64,000 nt of DNA from NCBI RefSeq assembly GCF_005503535.1, contig NZ_SCNN01000003.1, positions 124,001 to 188,000 of the forward strand, read 5' to 3'. Below, one piece after another: positions 1 through 8,900 of this stretch. Positions within the stretch are counted from its first letter, which is position 1. Every line of letters starts with the position of its first letter. The notes beneath the pieces are model-generated. The model worked only from the letters and a program-made list of their open reading frames with translations. It made no database searches and was not told the origin of the DNA. Both the position numbers and the translations under genes were made by a program. Source of the stretch: Mesorhizobium comanense. GTDB lineage: Bacteria; Pseudomonadota; Alphaproteobacteria; Rhizobiales; Rhizobiaceae.

Positions 1-1
1 G

Positions 2-67
2 GCGGCGCTCGCGATCATCGTAGCACATGTCCGCCATCATGAGAGCGCGCAGAGGAATGTTGCGTGA
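2..67 (+). CDS. mnmG: MnmG (GidA) C-terminal end, partial
   Basis: Only the last 21 codons are in the window; they read [16 protein letters not shown] and then QRNVA before a TGA at 65-67. This resembles the C-terminal helix of the tRNA uridine-5-carboxymethylaminomethyl modification protein MnmG. The position directly before rsmG is the usual one in alphaproteobacteria. The stop overlaps the GTG start of rsmG in a GTGA tetranucleotide (64-67), which implies translational coupling. The identity rests on this short tail plus synteny, so it is probable rather than proven. Confidence 0.75.
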   Translation, partial: AALAIIVAHVRHHESAQRNVA

Positions 68-696
68 GCTCTTTTACCCTGAAGAGCCTGCAGGATGCCG
101 CAGGCCCGGTTTCACGTGAAACATTCGATCGGCTGGTGGCGTTCGAGGCGATGTTCCAGAAATGGAACCTCAGCATCAATCTCGTCGCCCAGTCGACATC
201 CGGCGACGTCTGGCAGCGCCATATACTGGACAGCGCGCAACTGGCGCGCATCGAGCCCACGGCCAAGCACTGGGTCGACATCGGATCGGGCGGCGGATTT
301 CCGGGCCTGGTCGTGGCCTTTCTGCTGGCCGAGCGCGATGGCGCCAGCATCGATCTGGTCGAGAGCAATCGCAAGAAGGCGTCATTTCTGCAGACTGTGA
401 TCGGCCAGTTCGGTCTGCCCGCCCGGGTTACGGCGCGGCGCATCGAAGACAGCCATGCCCTTGTTGCGACGCCGCAAATCGTCACGGCCCGGGCTCTGGC
501 CTCGCTGCCGGTCCTGCTCGATCTGACGGCGCCATGGCTGACGGCCGGAGCGCGCGGCCTCTTCCACAAAGGCCGGGATTATCGCGCCGAGGTGCAAGAA
601 AGCGTTAACCGATGGGCCTTCGATCTGGTAGAACATCCGAGCGTGACCGACCCCCAGGGGGTTGTCCTCGAATTGTCCAATGTGCGAGCCCGCTGA
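64..696 (+). CDS. rsmG: 16S rRNA (guanine527-N7)-methyltransferase RsmG
   Basis: Cytosolic SAM-dependent methyltransferase that makes m7G527 in 16S rRNA. The product is 210 aa, normal for the family. The SAM-binding motif [10 protein letters not shown] is at residues 72-81 and is followed by the acidic [10 protein letters not shown] strand typical of RsmG. The GTG start overlaps the upstream mnmG stop. Codons 15-20 (PVSRET) carry a parS site, so the DNA is under a second constraint here. parA begins 33 bp downstream on the same strand, so rsmG, parA and parB probably share a transcript. Confidence 0.95.
   Translation: MSSFTLKSLQDAAGPVSRETFDRLVAFEAMFQKWNLSINLVAQSTSGDVWQRHILDSAQLARIEPTAKHWVDIGSGGGFPGLVVAFLLAERDGASIDLVESNRKKASFLQTVIGQFGLPARVTARRIEDSHALVATPQIVTARALASLPVLLDLTAPWLTAGARGLFHKGRDYRAEVQESVNRWAFDLVEHPSVTDPQGVVLELSNVRAR
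108..123. promoter_or_regulatory. parS: parS centromere site inside rsmG
   Basis: The sequence GGTTTCACGTGAAACA contains a perfect 14-bp palindrome (109-122) and matches the canonical parS TGTTTCACGTGAAACA at 15 of 16 positions. It lies about 0.6 kb before parA and inside rsmG codons 15-20. parS is the loading site for ParB. A site close to parAB and the replication origin fits known chromosomal par loci. Confidence 0.93.
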
Positions 697-729
697 CACG
701 CGGATTGCACCGATGTCGGCGACCCAAAC

Positions 730-1551
730 ATGAATTTCTGGCATAAACCCATGATGAAGAATGGCCCCCGAATCATCACCGTAGCCAACCAGAAGGGCGG
801 GGTCGGCAAAACGACCACCGCCATCAATCTGGCCACCGCGCTGGCGGCCATCGGCGAGAAGGTGCTGATCGTCGATCTCGACCCGCAAGGCAATGCCAGC
901 ACCGGACTCGGCATCGACCGCAAGGATCGCACGGTCTCGTCCTATGATGTTCTGACCGGCGAGCTGGATCTCGAAGCCGCTGCCGTGCCGACAGCGGTCC
1001 CGGGCCTTTCGATCGTGCCGTCGACGCTCGACCTGCTCGGCATCGAAATGGAGATCGCCTCGGCGCCCGACCGGGTGCTCAAGCTGCGCAATGCGCTCCG
1101 CGACGCGACCGGGCGCGGAGCGCCCTTCGGCTATGTGCTGATCGATTGCCCGCCTTCGCTCAATCTTCTGACCCTGAATTCAATGGCGGCGGCCGATTCA
1201 GTTCTCGTGCCGCTGCAATGCGAGTTTTTCGCGCTCGAAGGATTGAGCCAGCTGCTCGAAACCGTCGAGCAGGTGCGCCGCTCGATCAATCCGGAGCTGA
1301 CCATCCAGGGCATCGTGCTGACCATGTATGACGGGCGCAACAATCTCGCCAACCAGGTGGTGCAGGATGTCCGCGCCCATATGGGCGACAAGGTCTACGA
1401 GACCATCATCCCGCGCAATGTTCGGGTGTCGGAAGCGCCTTCCTATGGCAAGCCGGCGATCCTTTACGATCTCAAATGCTCGGGCAGCCAGGCCTATCTG
1501 CAACTGGCCTCCGAGGTGATCCGTCGCGAGCGGAAATTGCGCGCTGCCTGA
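730..1551 (+). CDS. parA: Chromosome-partitioning ATPase ParA (Soj)
   Basis: ParA-type deviant Walker ATPase that moves ParB-parS complexes during chromosome segregation. The P-loop QKGGVGKTTT is at residues 21-30, with the signature lysine in KGGVGKT, and DLDPQGNAS (about 50-57) is the Walker A'-like strand. The product is 273 aa from the ATG at 730. Two in-frame ATGs at 751 and 754 would give a start MMKNGPRIIT or MKNGPRIIT, which is closer to most ParA N-termini. No start has a convincing ribosome binding site, so the first 8 residues are uncertain. The gene is followed 65 bp later by parB. Confidence 0.96.
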   Translation: MNFWHKPMMKNGPRIITVANQKGGVGKTTTAINLATALAAIGEKVLIVDLDPQGNASTGLGIDRKDRTVSSYDVLTGELDLEAAAVPTAVPGLSIVPSTLDLLGIEMEIASAPDRVLKLRNALRDATGRGAPFGYVLIDCPPSLNLLTLNSMAAADSVLVPLQCEFFALEGLSQLLETVEQVRRSINPELTIQGIVLTMYDGRNNLANQVVQDVRAHMGDKVYETIIPRNVRVSEAPSYGKPAILYDLKCSGSQAYLQLASEVIRRERKLRAA

Positions 1552-1616
1552 TTGGTGGATGCATATTTAACGGCCGATTCGATACCGAAACGATCTAAGA
1601 AGACCTTGGAATAGAG

Positions 1617-2504
1617 ATGAGCGAAGACCTTTCGAGAAAAAGACTGGGCCGCGGGCTCGCGGCACTGATCGGCGAGATCGATCGCCCGGCAGCACCGGAA
1701 AAGCCGGGCATGAGCGCCGACGGCAAGGTGCCGATCGAGTTTCTGAGCCCGAATCCGAAGAATCCGCGGCGGCATTTCGGCGAGGCCGAACTGACTGACC
1801 TTGCGCAGTCGATCCGCGAGCATGGCGTGGTGCAGCCGGTGGTGGCGCGGCCTTCGCCGGCGCAGGCCGGCCGCTACGAGATCATCGCCGGCGAACGCCG
1901 CTGGCGCGCCGCGCAACGCGCCGGCCTGACCGAAATCCCGGTCATCGTTCGCGAGGTCAACGACCGCACGGCGCTCGAACTGGCGATCATCGAGAACGTG
2001 CAGCGCGCCGACCTCAACGCGGTCGAGGAAGCGCTCGGCTATCAGCAGTTGATCGACGACCATGGCTATACCCAGGCCGATCTCGGCCAGGTGATCGGCA
2101 AGAGCCGCAGCCATGTCGCCAACACGCTGCGGCTCCTGAAGCTGCCCGACGTGATCCGCGGCATGCTGGTCGACGGCGCGTTGTCGGCGGGCCATGCCCG
2201 CACGCTGGTGACGGCGGAAGACCCGGCCGGCCTTGCCAAGCGCATCGTCGAGGAGGGGCTTTCGGTGCGCCAGGCCGAAGCGCTGGCGCAGATGCCGGCC
2301 GGCGGCGGCGCCAACGGCGCCAAGGCCGCTCCGGCCCCCGCCGCCGACAAGGATGCCGACACGCTGGCACTTGAAAAGCTGCTGACCGACACCACCGGCA
2401 TGATCGTGTCGATCGATCACAAGGGCAAGGGCGGCACGCTGCGCGTGGCCTACCGCAGCCTGGAACAGCTCGACGAACTCTGCCGGCGGTTGAAGCAGGA
2501 CTGA
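1617..2504 (+). CDS. parB: Chromosome-partitioning protein ParB (Spo0J)
   Basis: DNA-binding CTP-dependent clamp that loads at parS. The N-terminal RKRLGRGLAALIGE (about residues 7-20) is the typical ParA-stimulating segment. The CTPase box GERRWRAAQRAG is at about 92-103, ENVQRADLNAVEEA at about 126-139, and a helix-turn-helix at about 150-175 (YTQADLGQVIGKSRSHVANT). A basic and acidic C-terminal dimerisation region follows a short Ala/Pro linker. Length 295 aa is usual. The start ATG has GGAAT a few bases upstream. A rho-independent terminator lies about 70 bp after the stop. Confidence 0.96.
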   Translation: MSEDLSRKRLGRGLAALIGEIDRPAAPEKPGMSADGKVPIEFLSPNPKNPRRHFGEAELTDLAQSIREHGVVQPVVARPSPAQAGRYEIIAGERRWRAAQRAGLTEIPVIVREVNDRTALELAIIENVQRADLNAVEEALGYQQLIDDHGYTQADLGQVIGKSRSHVANTLRLLKLPDVIRGMLVDGALSAGHARTLVTAEDPAGLAKRIVEEGLSVRQAEALAQMPAGGGANGAKAAPAPAADKDADTLALEKLLTDTTGMIVSIDHKGKGGTLRVAYRSLEQLDELCRRLKQD

Positions 2505-2574
2505 CAGGCTGTTGAAACCGAAGATCAATTAGCCGGCAAATCAAGTTCCGGCGAAAGATCGAAGATGACCTCTC

Positions 2575-2603
2575 AAGGGCTGGCCAAAGCGCCGGCCCTT
2601 TTT
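2575..2603 (+). terminator. Rho-independent terminator after parB
   Basis: AGGGCTGGC (2575-2583) pairs with GCCGGCCCT (2590-2598) with one G-U pair and a 6-base loop, followed by TTTTTC. It would end the rsmG-parA-parB transcript. The remainder of the 2505-2806 gap holds no coding sequence I can support. Confidence 0.8.
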
Positions 2604-2806
2604 CTTCCTGCTGCTTGAATGGAAGCGTCGAACTTCGCGACAGGCCGGAAGCGCCTGCAAGCGGCAACGGCGTCATGATCAGGGATGCGCCGCGGCGAGG
2701 CGACCGGCTGCTGTCTCTTCAGCGGCCCCCGGATTGTAACCCGCCTCGGTTCTGCGTAGCGTGGGCTCATCGCTTTCCAGAGTGGCCGGGGGCGGAGGTA
2801 AGAAGC

Positions 2807-3337
2807 ATGGCGAAGCTCGTATACGCTTTGAATCAGTCGCTCGACGGCTATGTCGACCACATGGCATTCGCGCCCGATGCCTTGGTTTTCCGCCATTTCA
2901 TCGACGATGTGCGTTCCGTGGCGGGCAGCGTCTACGGGCGGCGCATGTATGAGGTGATGCGGTACTGGGACGACGATCGTCCTGAATGGGCCGAGGCGGA
3001 GCGTGAGTATGCGACGGCGTGGCGAAGCCAGCCGAAATGGGTCGTCTCGCGGACGCTGACGTCGGTCGGCCCGAACGCCACACTCGTCGAAGGCGACGTC
3101 GAGGCTGAGATACGCGGGCTGAAGGCCCGGCTGGATGGCGTGATCGAGGTCTGCGGACCCGAGCTTGCCGGGAGCCTCACCGATCTTGGCCTTGTCGATG
3201 AATACAGGCTGTACCTCCATCCCGTGGTGCTTGGCCACGGCAAGCCGTTCTTCGCCGGCCCGCGGCCGCGCCTGCGGCTGGTGGCAAGCGATAGAATCGG
3301 TGACGACGTGATCAGGCTGACCTACGTTCCCGCCTAG
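2807..3337 (+). CDS. Dihydrofolate-reductase-like (RibD C-terminal domain) protein
   Basis: 176-aa protein beginning MAKLVYALNQSLDGYVD, the typical N-terminus of the small RibD-C/DHFR-like family. Further family features are YGRRMYEVMRYW (about 44-55), where a nucleotide-binding loop sits, an EVCGPELAGSLTDLGLVDEY segment, and a C-terminal strand-rich end. These proteins resemble NADPH-dependent reductases of pteridine or riboflavin precursors, but most have no established substrate. The start was chosen because GGAGGT lies 8 bp upstream; an in-frame extension to 2615 has no such signal. It sits alone between parB and holA, an insertion into an otherwise conserved order. Confidence 0.85.
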   Translation: MAKLVYALNQSLDGYVDHMAFAPDALVFRHFIDDVRSVAGSVYGRRMYEVMRYWDDDRPEWAEAEREYATAWRSQPKWVVSRTLTSVGPNATLVEGDVEAEIRGLKARLDGVIEVCGPELAGSLTDLGLVDEYRLYLHPVVLGHGKPFFAGPRPRLRLVASDRIGDDVIRLTYVPA

Positions 3338-3494
3338 GCTCGATATCGAAGCATGGCCGAAAAGTATGAAAGCGGCTGCTCTCGCGGACAAACGTCTCCG
3401 TTGGTCCCGGCATCCCGGCTCTAGGCGCGTCTCCAGGGAAAGCCGTTGCACTGCTTCTCCCGGGATTTCCCGGTCGCACGACGCAAGAAATCGC

Positions 3495-4538
3495 TCAGCG
3501 CTGCGCCAGCCGGCTGCTCTCCAGGGCGATGCCGAGCAGCGCCTGGCGAGCCAGCGCGACGGAAAGGTCCGGCCGCCGGCGTGTCTGCAGCACGGCCTGA
3601 TGCAACCGGTTCAGCGCGCGGCTGAGTGCTTCGCTGCTCCAGCGGTCCAGCGTCTTTTCCACCAGCTTGCGGCGCGAGAAGAAAACCGGGGGACGGGCCG
3701 CGGCGACGACGGAGGCGGCGCTGCGACCGCCCGATTCCATCTGGCCGCGCATGACCTGAATCTGCTGCAGCTGCCGCATCGCCGAGGACAGGACGAGGAA
3801 GGGCGGGCCGCCGCCCTGGCAGTGACGGGTGAAGGCGGTGTCGAAGTCACCGACCTTGCCCTCGAGCAGCGCATCGACCGCGTCGTCGAAGGAAGCGCCG
3901 GACACGTCGCCCGAGGTGGCGCGCACCTCTTCCAGCCCGATCTCCTTCTGACCATGGGCATAGAGGACAAGCTTTTCGATCTCGCCGCGCGAAGCCAGCC
4001 GGTCGCCGCCGAGATTGCGGCGCAGCGCCTGCCTGGCCTCCAGAGTCATCGACATGCCCGCCTTGCGCAGCTCGTCGTCGATCACCGTATCGATGTCCCT
4101 GGCCTCGTCGGCGTAGCATGGCAGCGCCATGGCGTTGTCGGCGCCCTCGACCACGGCGCGCAGCCCGACGCCTTTCTTGAGGTCGCCGGCCTCGATCAGG
4201 ATGATCGCGTCGCGCGCGGGCTCGGCCGTCAGCGCCTTGACGTCGTCGGCCAGCGCCTTCTGGCCAGTGGCGTTGCGCACCCACAGCAGCCGCCGGTCGG
4301 AAAACATCGGCACGGTGCGGGCCTCGTCGAGGAGCCGGCCCTCGTCGCGGTCGACCTCCGAGCCCTCGAGCCTGACCACCGAGAACGGATCGTCGAGCGG
4401 CAGGCCGGTCTTCGCGGCGAAGGCCTTGGCGCGCTCGGAAACCAGGCCGCGATCGGGTCCGTAAAGCAGGACGATCCAGACGCGCGGATCGGGCTTCGCC
4501 AGCCAGCCGTCGACCTCGAATGCTTTCTTCTGTGCCAT
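3495..4538 (-). CDS. holA: DNA polymerase III subunit delta
   Basis: Clamp-loader delta subunit, 347 aa, which opens the beta clamp. Residues from MAQKKAFEVDGWL through WIVLLYGPDRGLVSERA match the alphaproteobacterial HolA N-terminus. The middle has the AAA+ lid-like region LRRNLGGDRLASRGEIEKLVLYA, and the C-terminal collar contains RRKLVEKTLDRWS and ALLGIALESSRLAQR. The frame stays open upstream to 4838, but that stretch runs through a palindromic repeat, so I start at the ATG at 4536-4538. Its Shine-Dalgarno is weak. In many relatives holA follows lptE and leuS; here neither is visible upstream. Confidence 0.92.
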   Translation of the reverse strand: MAQKKAFEVDGWLAKPDPRVWIVLLYGPDRGLVSERAKAFAAKTGLPLDDPFSVVRLEGSEVDRDEGRLLDEARTVPMFSDRRLLWVRNATGQKALADDVKALTAEPARDAIILIEAGDLKKGVGLRAVVEGADNAMALPCYADEARDIDTVIDDELRKAGMSMTLEARQALRRNLGGDRLASRGEIEKLVLYAHGQKEIGLEEVRATSGDVSGASFDDAVDALLEGKVGDFDTAFTRHCQGGGPPFLVLSSAMRQLQQIQVMRGQMESGGRSAASVVAAARPPVFFSRRKLVEKTLDRWSSEALSRALNRLHQAVLQTRRRPDLSVALARQALLGIALESSRLAQR

Positions 4539-4660
4539 GGGAGAGTGGTTAGCATGATGCGGGGGTGGCTTCCAGTTGGGTTCATTTCCCGGGAGTATTC
4601 GATCGACAGCGGGAGAAGATGGGTTTGCCGGCCTTGGCGTCTCCTCTCTCCCGAAGTGGT

Positions 4661-4822
4661 TCCCCCAATCCGTCGCTGCTTCGCAGCGCCACCTTTCCCC
4701 CTCCGGAGGGAAAGGAAGGGAGCCTTGCTGGATAAGCGTCGAGCGCAAAATGCCTGGCGCCTTTCCTCTCCCCCGTCGATCGGGGGAGAGGTGTCTCGGC
4801 GAAGCCGAGACGGAGTGGGGGG
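4661..4822. repeat. Palindromic intergenic mosaic element, copy 1 (RIME-like)
   Basis: Two related palindromic halves lie in opposite orientation: CCCCCAATCCGTCGCT... near 4662 and ...GACGGAGTGGGGG near 4810, each next to a short GC-rich stem such as CTCCCCCGTCGATCGGGGGAG. The same arrangement recurs at 46721-46921. The layout resembles rhizobial intergenic mosaic elements. It occupies part of the 544-bp gap between holA and the bkd operon; the rest (4823-5082) holds a possible operator and the bkd leader. Confidence 0.8.
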
Positions 4823-4896
4823 TCGACCAGCGCGGCATAAGTCGATGGGCGCGCCAGACTCTTGCCCTCCAATTGCCTTATCTGACGACAAACCCC

Positions 4897-4920
4897 GCGC
4901 AATCTTGCGCCAAATTGCGC
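4897..4920. promoter_or_regulatory. Candidate operator upstream of the bkd operon
   Basis: GCGCAAT (4897-4903) and ATTGCGC (4914-4920) form a 7-bp inverted repeat with a 10-bp spacer, and a third half-site TTGCGC lies between them (4905-4910). It is about 165 bp before the first bkd gene. Bkd operons are often controlled by Lrp-type activators that bind repeated half-sites; no bkdR is adjacent, so the assignment is inference. Confidence 0.35.
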
Positions 4921-5079
4921 GCCCGCGCCCAACATCGACAAGAAATTTCGCGGACATATCTTCATCTTGGCGTGGGGGCTGGATCGGCCGTCACGGCCGG
5001 GGGCCGGAGGCGTGCCGACGAATTGGCACTGGTGGGGCGATATGCGAATATCCACATCAGGCAACATTGGAGGACATAG

Positions 5080-6315
<1,236 letters not shown>

Positions 6316-6318
6316 GCC

Positions 6319-7332
6319 ATGCCGAGACGGACCATGATCGAGGCCATTCGCGACGCCATGGACGTGTCGATGGGGCGCGACGAAAAAGTCGTCGTCTTCG
6401 GCGAGGATGTCGGCTTTTTCGGCGGCGTCTTCCGCGTCACCCACGGCCTGCAGGCCAAATACGGCAAGAGCCGCTGCTTCGATGCGCCGATCAACGAATC
6501 CGGCATTGTCGGCTCGGCCATCGGCATGGCCGCCTACGGGTTGAAACCCTGTGTCGAAATCCAGTTTGCCGACTACATGTATCCCGCCTACGACCAGCTG
6601 ACCCAGGAAGCGGCCCGGCTGCGCTACCGCTCGAACGGCGATTTCACCTGCCCGATCGTGGTGCGCATGCCGACCGGTGGCGGCATCTTCGGTGGCCAGA
6701 CGCACAGCCAGAGCCCAGAGGCGCTGTTCACCCATGTGTCCGGGCTGAAGACGGTGGTGCCGTCCAATCCGCACGATGCCAAGGGCCTGCTGATCGCGGC
6801 GATCGAGGATCCCGATCCGGTGATCTTCCTCGAGCCGAAGCGGCTCTACAACGGTCCGTTCGACGGCCATCACGACCGGCCGGTGACGCCATGGTCCAAG
6901 CATGAACTCGGCGAGGTGGCCGACGGCCACTACACCGTGCCGCTCGGCAAGGCGGCTATCCGCAGGGCGGGCTCCGCCGTCACGGTGCTTGCCTACGGCA
7001 CGATGGTCTATGTCGCGCAGGCGGCCGCCGAGGACACCGGCGTCGACGCGGAGATCATCGACCTCAGGACCTTGCTGCCGCTCGACCTCGATACGATCGT
7101 GACCTCGGTGAAGAAGACCGGGCGCTGCGTCATCGTGCACGAGGCGACGCTGACCTCCGGTTTCGGCGCCGAGCTGTCGGCGCTGGTGCAGGAAAACTGC
7201 TTCTACCATCTGGAGGCGCCGGTGGCGCGCGTCGCCGGCTGGGACACGCCCTATCCGCATGCGCAGGAATGGGACTATTTCCCCGGCCCCGCACGGGTCG
7301 GCCGCGCGCTGCGTGAAACTCTCGAAGCCTGA
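6319..7332 (+). CDS. bkdA2: Branched-chain 2-oxoacid dehydrogenase E1 beta subunit
   Basis: 337-aa beta subunit of the E1 heterotetramer. It begins with RRTMIEAIRDAMDVSMGRDE and VVVFGEDVGFFGGVFRVT (about residues 23-40), the transketolase pyrimidine-binding region, followed by INESGIVGSAIGMAAYGLKP. The C-terminal transketolase half contains AVTVLAYGTMVYVA and GRCVIVHEATLTSGFGAEL. Tight spacing to E1 alpha and E2 shows a single operon. The length and both domains are complete. Confidence 0.95.
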   Translation: MPRRTMIEAIRDAMDVSMGRDEKVVVFGEDVGFFGGVFRVTHGLQAKYGKSRCFDAPINESGIVGSAIGMAAYGLKPCVEIQFADYMYPAYDQLTQEAARLRYRSNGDFTCPIVVRMPTGGGIFGGQTHSQSPEALFTHVSGLKTVVPSNPHDAKGLLIAAIEDPDPVIFLEPKRLYNGPFDGHHDRPVTPWSKHELGEVADGHYTVPLGKAAIRRAGSAVTVLAYGTMVYVAQAAAEDTGVDAEIIDLRTLLPLDLDTIVTSVKKTGRCVIVHEATLTSGFGAELSALVQENCFYHLEAPVARVAGWDTPYPHAQEWDYFPGPARVGRALRETLEA

Positions 7333-7348
7333 CCCGGGGAGGCCAGAC

Positions 7349-8674
7349 ATGGGCGAACACATCATCAAGCTTCCCGATGTCGGCGAAGGCGTCGCCGAGG
7401 CCGAGCTTGTCGAATGGCATGTGAAGATCGGCGACATCGTGCGCGAGGACACGGTGCTTGCCGCCGTGATGACCGACAAGGCGACGGTGGAAATCCCGTC
7501 GCCCGTCGACGGTGAGATCCTGTGGCTGGGCGCGGAGATCGGCGACACGGTGGCGATCGGTTCGCCGATCGTGCGGTTGAAGGTGTCGGGCGACGGCAAT
7601 GTAAAGCCGCAGGACAGCGCCAAGGCCGAGCCCGTGGCCGCCGCACCGCCGGCCAAGCTTCCAACGCCGAAGCCTGAGACCGCCGTGCCGGCCGCGAAGA
7701 CCCCGCCAAAGACCAGTGCGCCGGAGGTGAAACCCGCCCCGGTCGTTTCGAAAGGCTCCGGGCAGAATTCCGGCGCGCCGCGTCCGGAGGGTGGAAAACC
7801 GCTGGCTTCTCCGGCCGTGCGCCTGCGCGCGAAAGAGGCCGGCATCGATCTCAGGCAGGTCGCCGGAAGCGGCCCTGCCGGGCGCATCGGCCATGAGGAC
7901 ATCGAGGCCTTCCTTGCACGCGGGCCGCAAACGGCGAAGACCCCGGGCCTCGCCCGCAACGATGCGGTCGAGGACATCAAGGTGGTGGGCCTGCGGCGCA
8001 AGATCGCCGAGAAGATGTCGCTGTCCAAGTCGCGCATCCCGCACATCACCTATGTCGAGGAGATCGACGTCACCGCGCTGGAGGAGCTGCGCGCCGCGCT
8101 CAACAAGGAAAAGCGGGTCGCCAAGGGTGGTGGAGAGCGGCCGAAACTGACGCTGCTGCCGTTCCTTATGCGGGCGATGGTCAAGGCGATAGCGGACCAG
8201 CCGCAGCTCAATTCGCTGTTCGACGACGAGGCCGGCATCATCCACCAGCATGGCGGCATCCATATCGGCATCGCGGCGCAGACGCCGGCGGGACTGGTGG
8301 TGCCTGTCGTCAGGCACGCGGAGGCGCGCGACATCTGGGATTGCGGCGCCGAGGTCATCCGGCTGGCCGAGGCGGCGAAGTCCGGCACCGCGACGCGCGA
8401 CGAGCTCACAGGCTCGACCATCACCATCACCTCGCTCGGCGCGATGGGCGGCATCGCGACCACGCCCGTCATCAACCATCCGGAGGTGGCGATCGTCGGC
8501 GTCAACAAGATCATGGTGCGGCCTGTATGGGACGGCACGCAGTTCCTGCCGCGCAAGATGATGAATCTGTCGTCGAGCTTCGACCACCGCGTCATCGACG
8601 GCTGGGACGCAGCGGTGTTCATCCAGCGGATCAAGGCGCTGCTGGAGACGCCGGCGCTGATTTTCGTGGATTGA
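7349..8674 (+). CDS. bkdB: Branched-chain 2-oxoacid dehydrogenase E2 (dihydrolipoyl acyltransferase)
   Basis: 441-aa core component with one N-terminal lipoyl domain (residues about 1-80, lipoyl lysine K44 in MTDKATVEIP). An Ala/Pro/Lys-rich linker follows, then a peripheral E3/E1-binding domain at about 150-190 (SPAVRLRAKEAGIDLRQV, GRIGHEDIEAFL). The catalytic acyltransferase domain ends with the active-site motif DHRVIDGWD near residues 411-419. The start at 7349 has GGGGAGG 6 bp upstream; the frame extends further upstream into E1 beta without a better start. A 226-bp gap with a palindromic repeat separates it from the E3 gene. Confidence 0.95.
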   Translation: MGEHIIKLPDVGEGVAEAELVEWHVKIGDIVREDTVLAAVMTDKATVEIPSPVDGEILWLGAEIGDTVAIGSPIVRLKVSGDGNVKPQDSAKAEPVAAAPPAKLPTPKPETAVPAAKTPPKTSAPEVKPAPVVSKGSGQNSGAPRPEGGKPLASPAVRLRAKEAGIDLRQVAGSGPAGRIGHEDIEAFLARGPQTAKTPGLARNDAVEDIKVVGLRRKIAEKMSLSKSRIPHITYVEEIDVTALEELRAALNKEKRVAKGGGERPKLTLLPFLMRAMVKAIADQPQLNSLFDDEAGIIHQHGGIHIGIAAQTPAGLVVPVVRHAEARDIWDCGAEVIRLAEAAKSGTATRDELTGSTITITSLGAMGGIATTPVINHPEVAIVGVNKIMVRPVWDGTQFLPRKMMNLSSSFDHRVIDGWDAAVFIQRIKALLETPALIFVD

Positions 8675-8720
8675 GGGCGATGGGGTTGGTCTATCAGCGC
8701 GCGGTGTCGGGGTATGGGCT

Positions 8721-8872
8721 CCCCCTTCTCCCCTTGTGGGAGAAGGTGTCGCCGAAGGCGACGGATGAGGGGTGTTCCAGCGGAGTGAGACGTCGGCGTT
8801 CCCTGGAGCACCCCTCATCCGTCTCGGCGCTAACGCGCCGATCCACCTTCTCCCACAAGGGGAGAAGGGAGG
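8721..8872. repeat. Palindromic intergenic mosaic element, copy 2
   Basis: A long inverted arrangement: CTTCTCCCCTTGTGGGAGAA near 8726 is mirrored by TTCTCCCACAAGGGGAGAAG near 8848, with GATGAGGGGTGTTCCAG and CACCCCTCATCCGTC between. The same sequence recurs almost unchanged at 42380-42534. It sits inside the bkd operon between the E2 and E3 genes, so it would be transcribed. Confidence 0.85.
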
Positions 8873-8900
8873 GCGCGCACCGATCGCCGAAAGGATAGCC

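Noticed and set aside
4539..4838. In-frame 100-codon extension of holA
   Set aside because: It translates the palindromic repeat; HolA homology begins at MAQKK.
8772..8900. In-frame N-terminal extension of the E3 gene
   Set aside because: It reads through a mosaic repeat; E3 proteins begin at about MMKEISCK.
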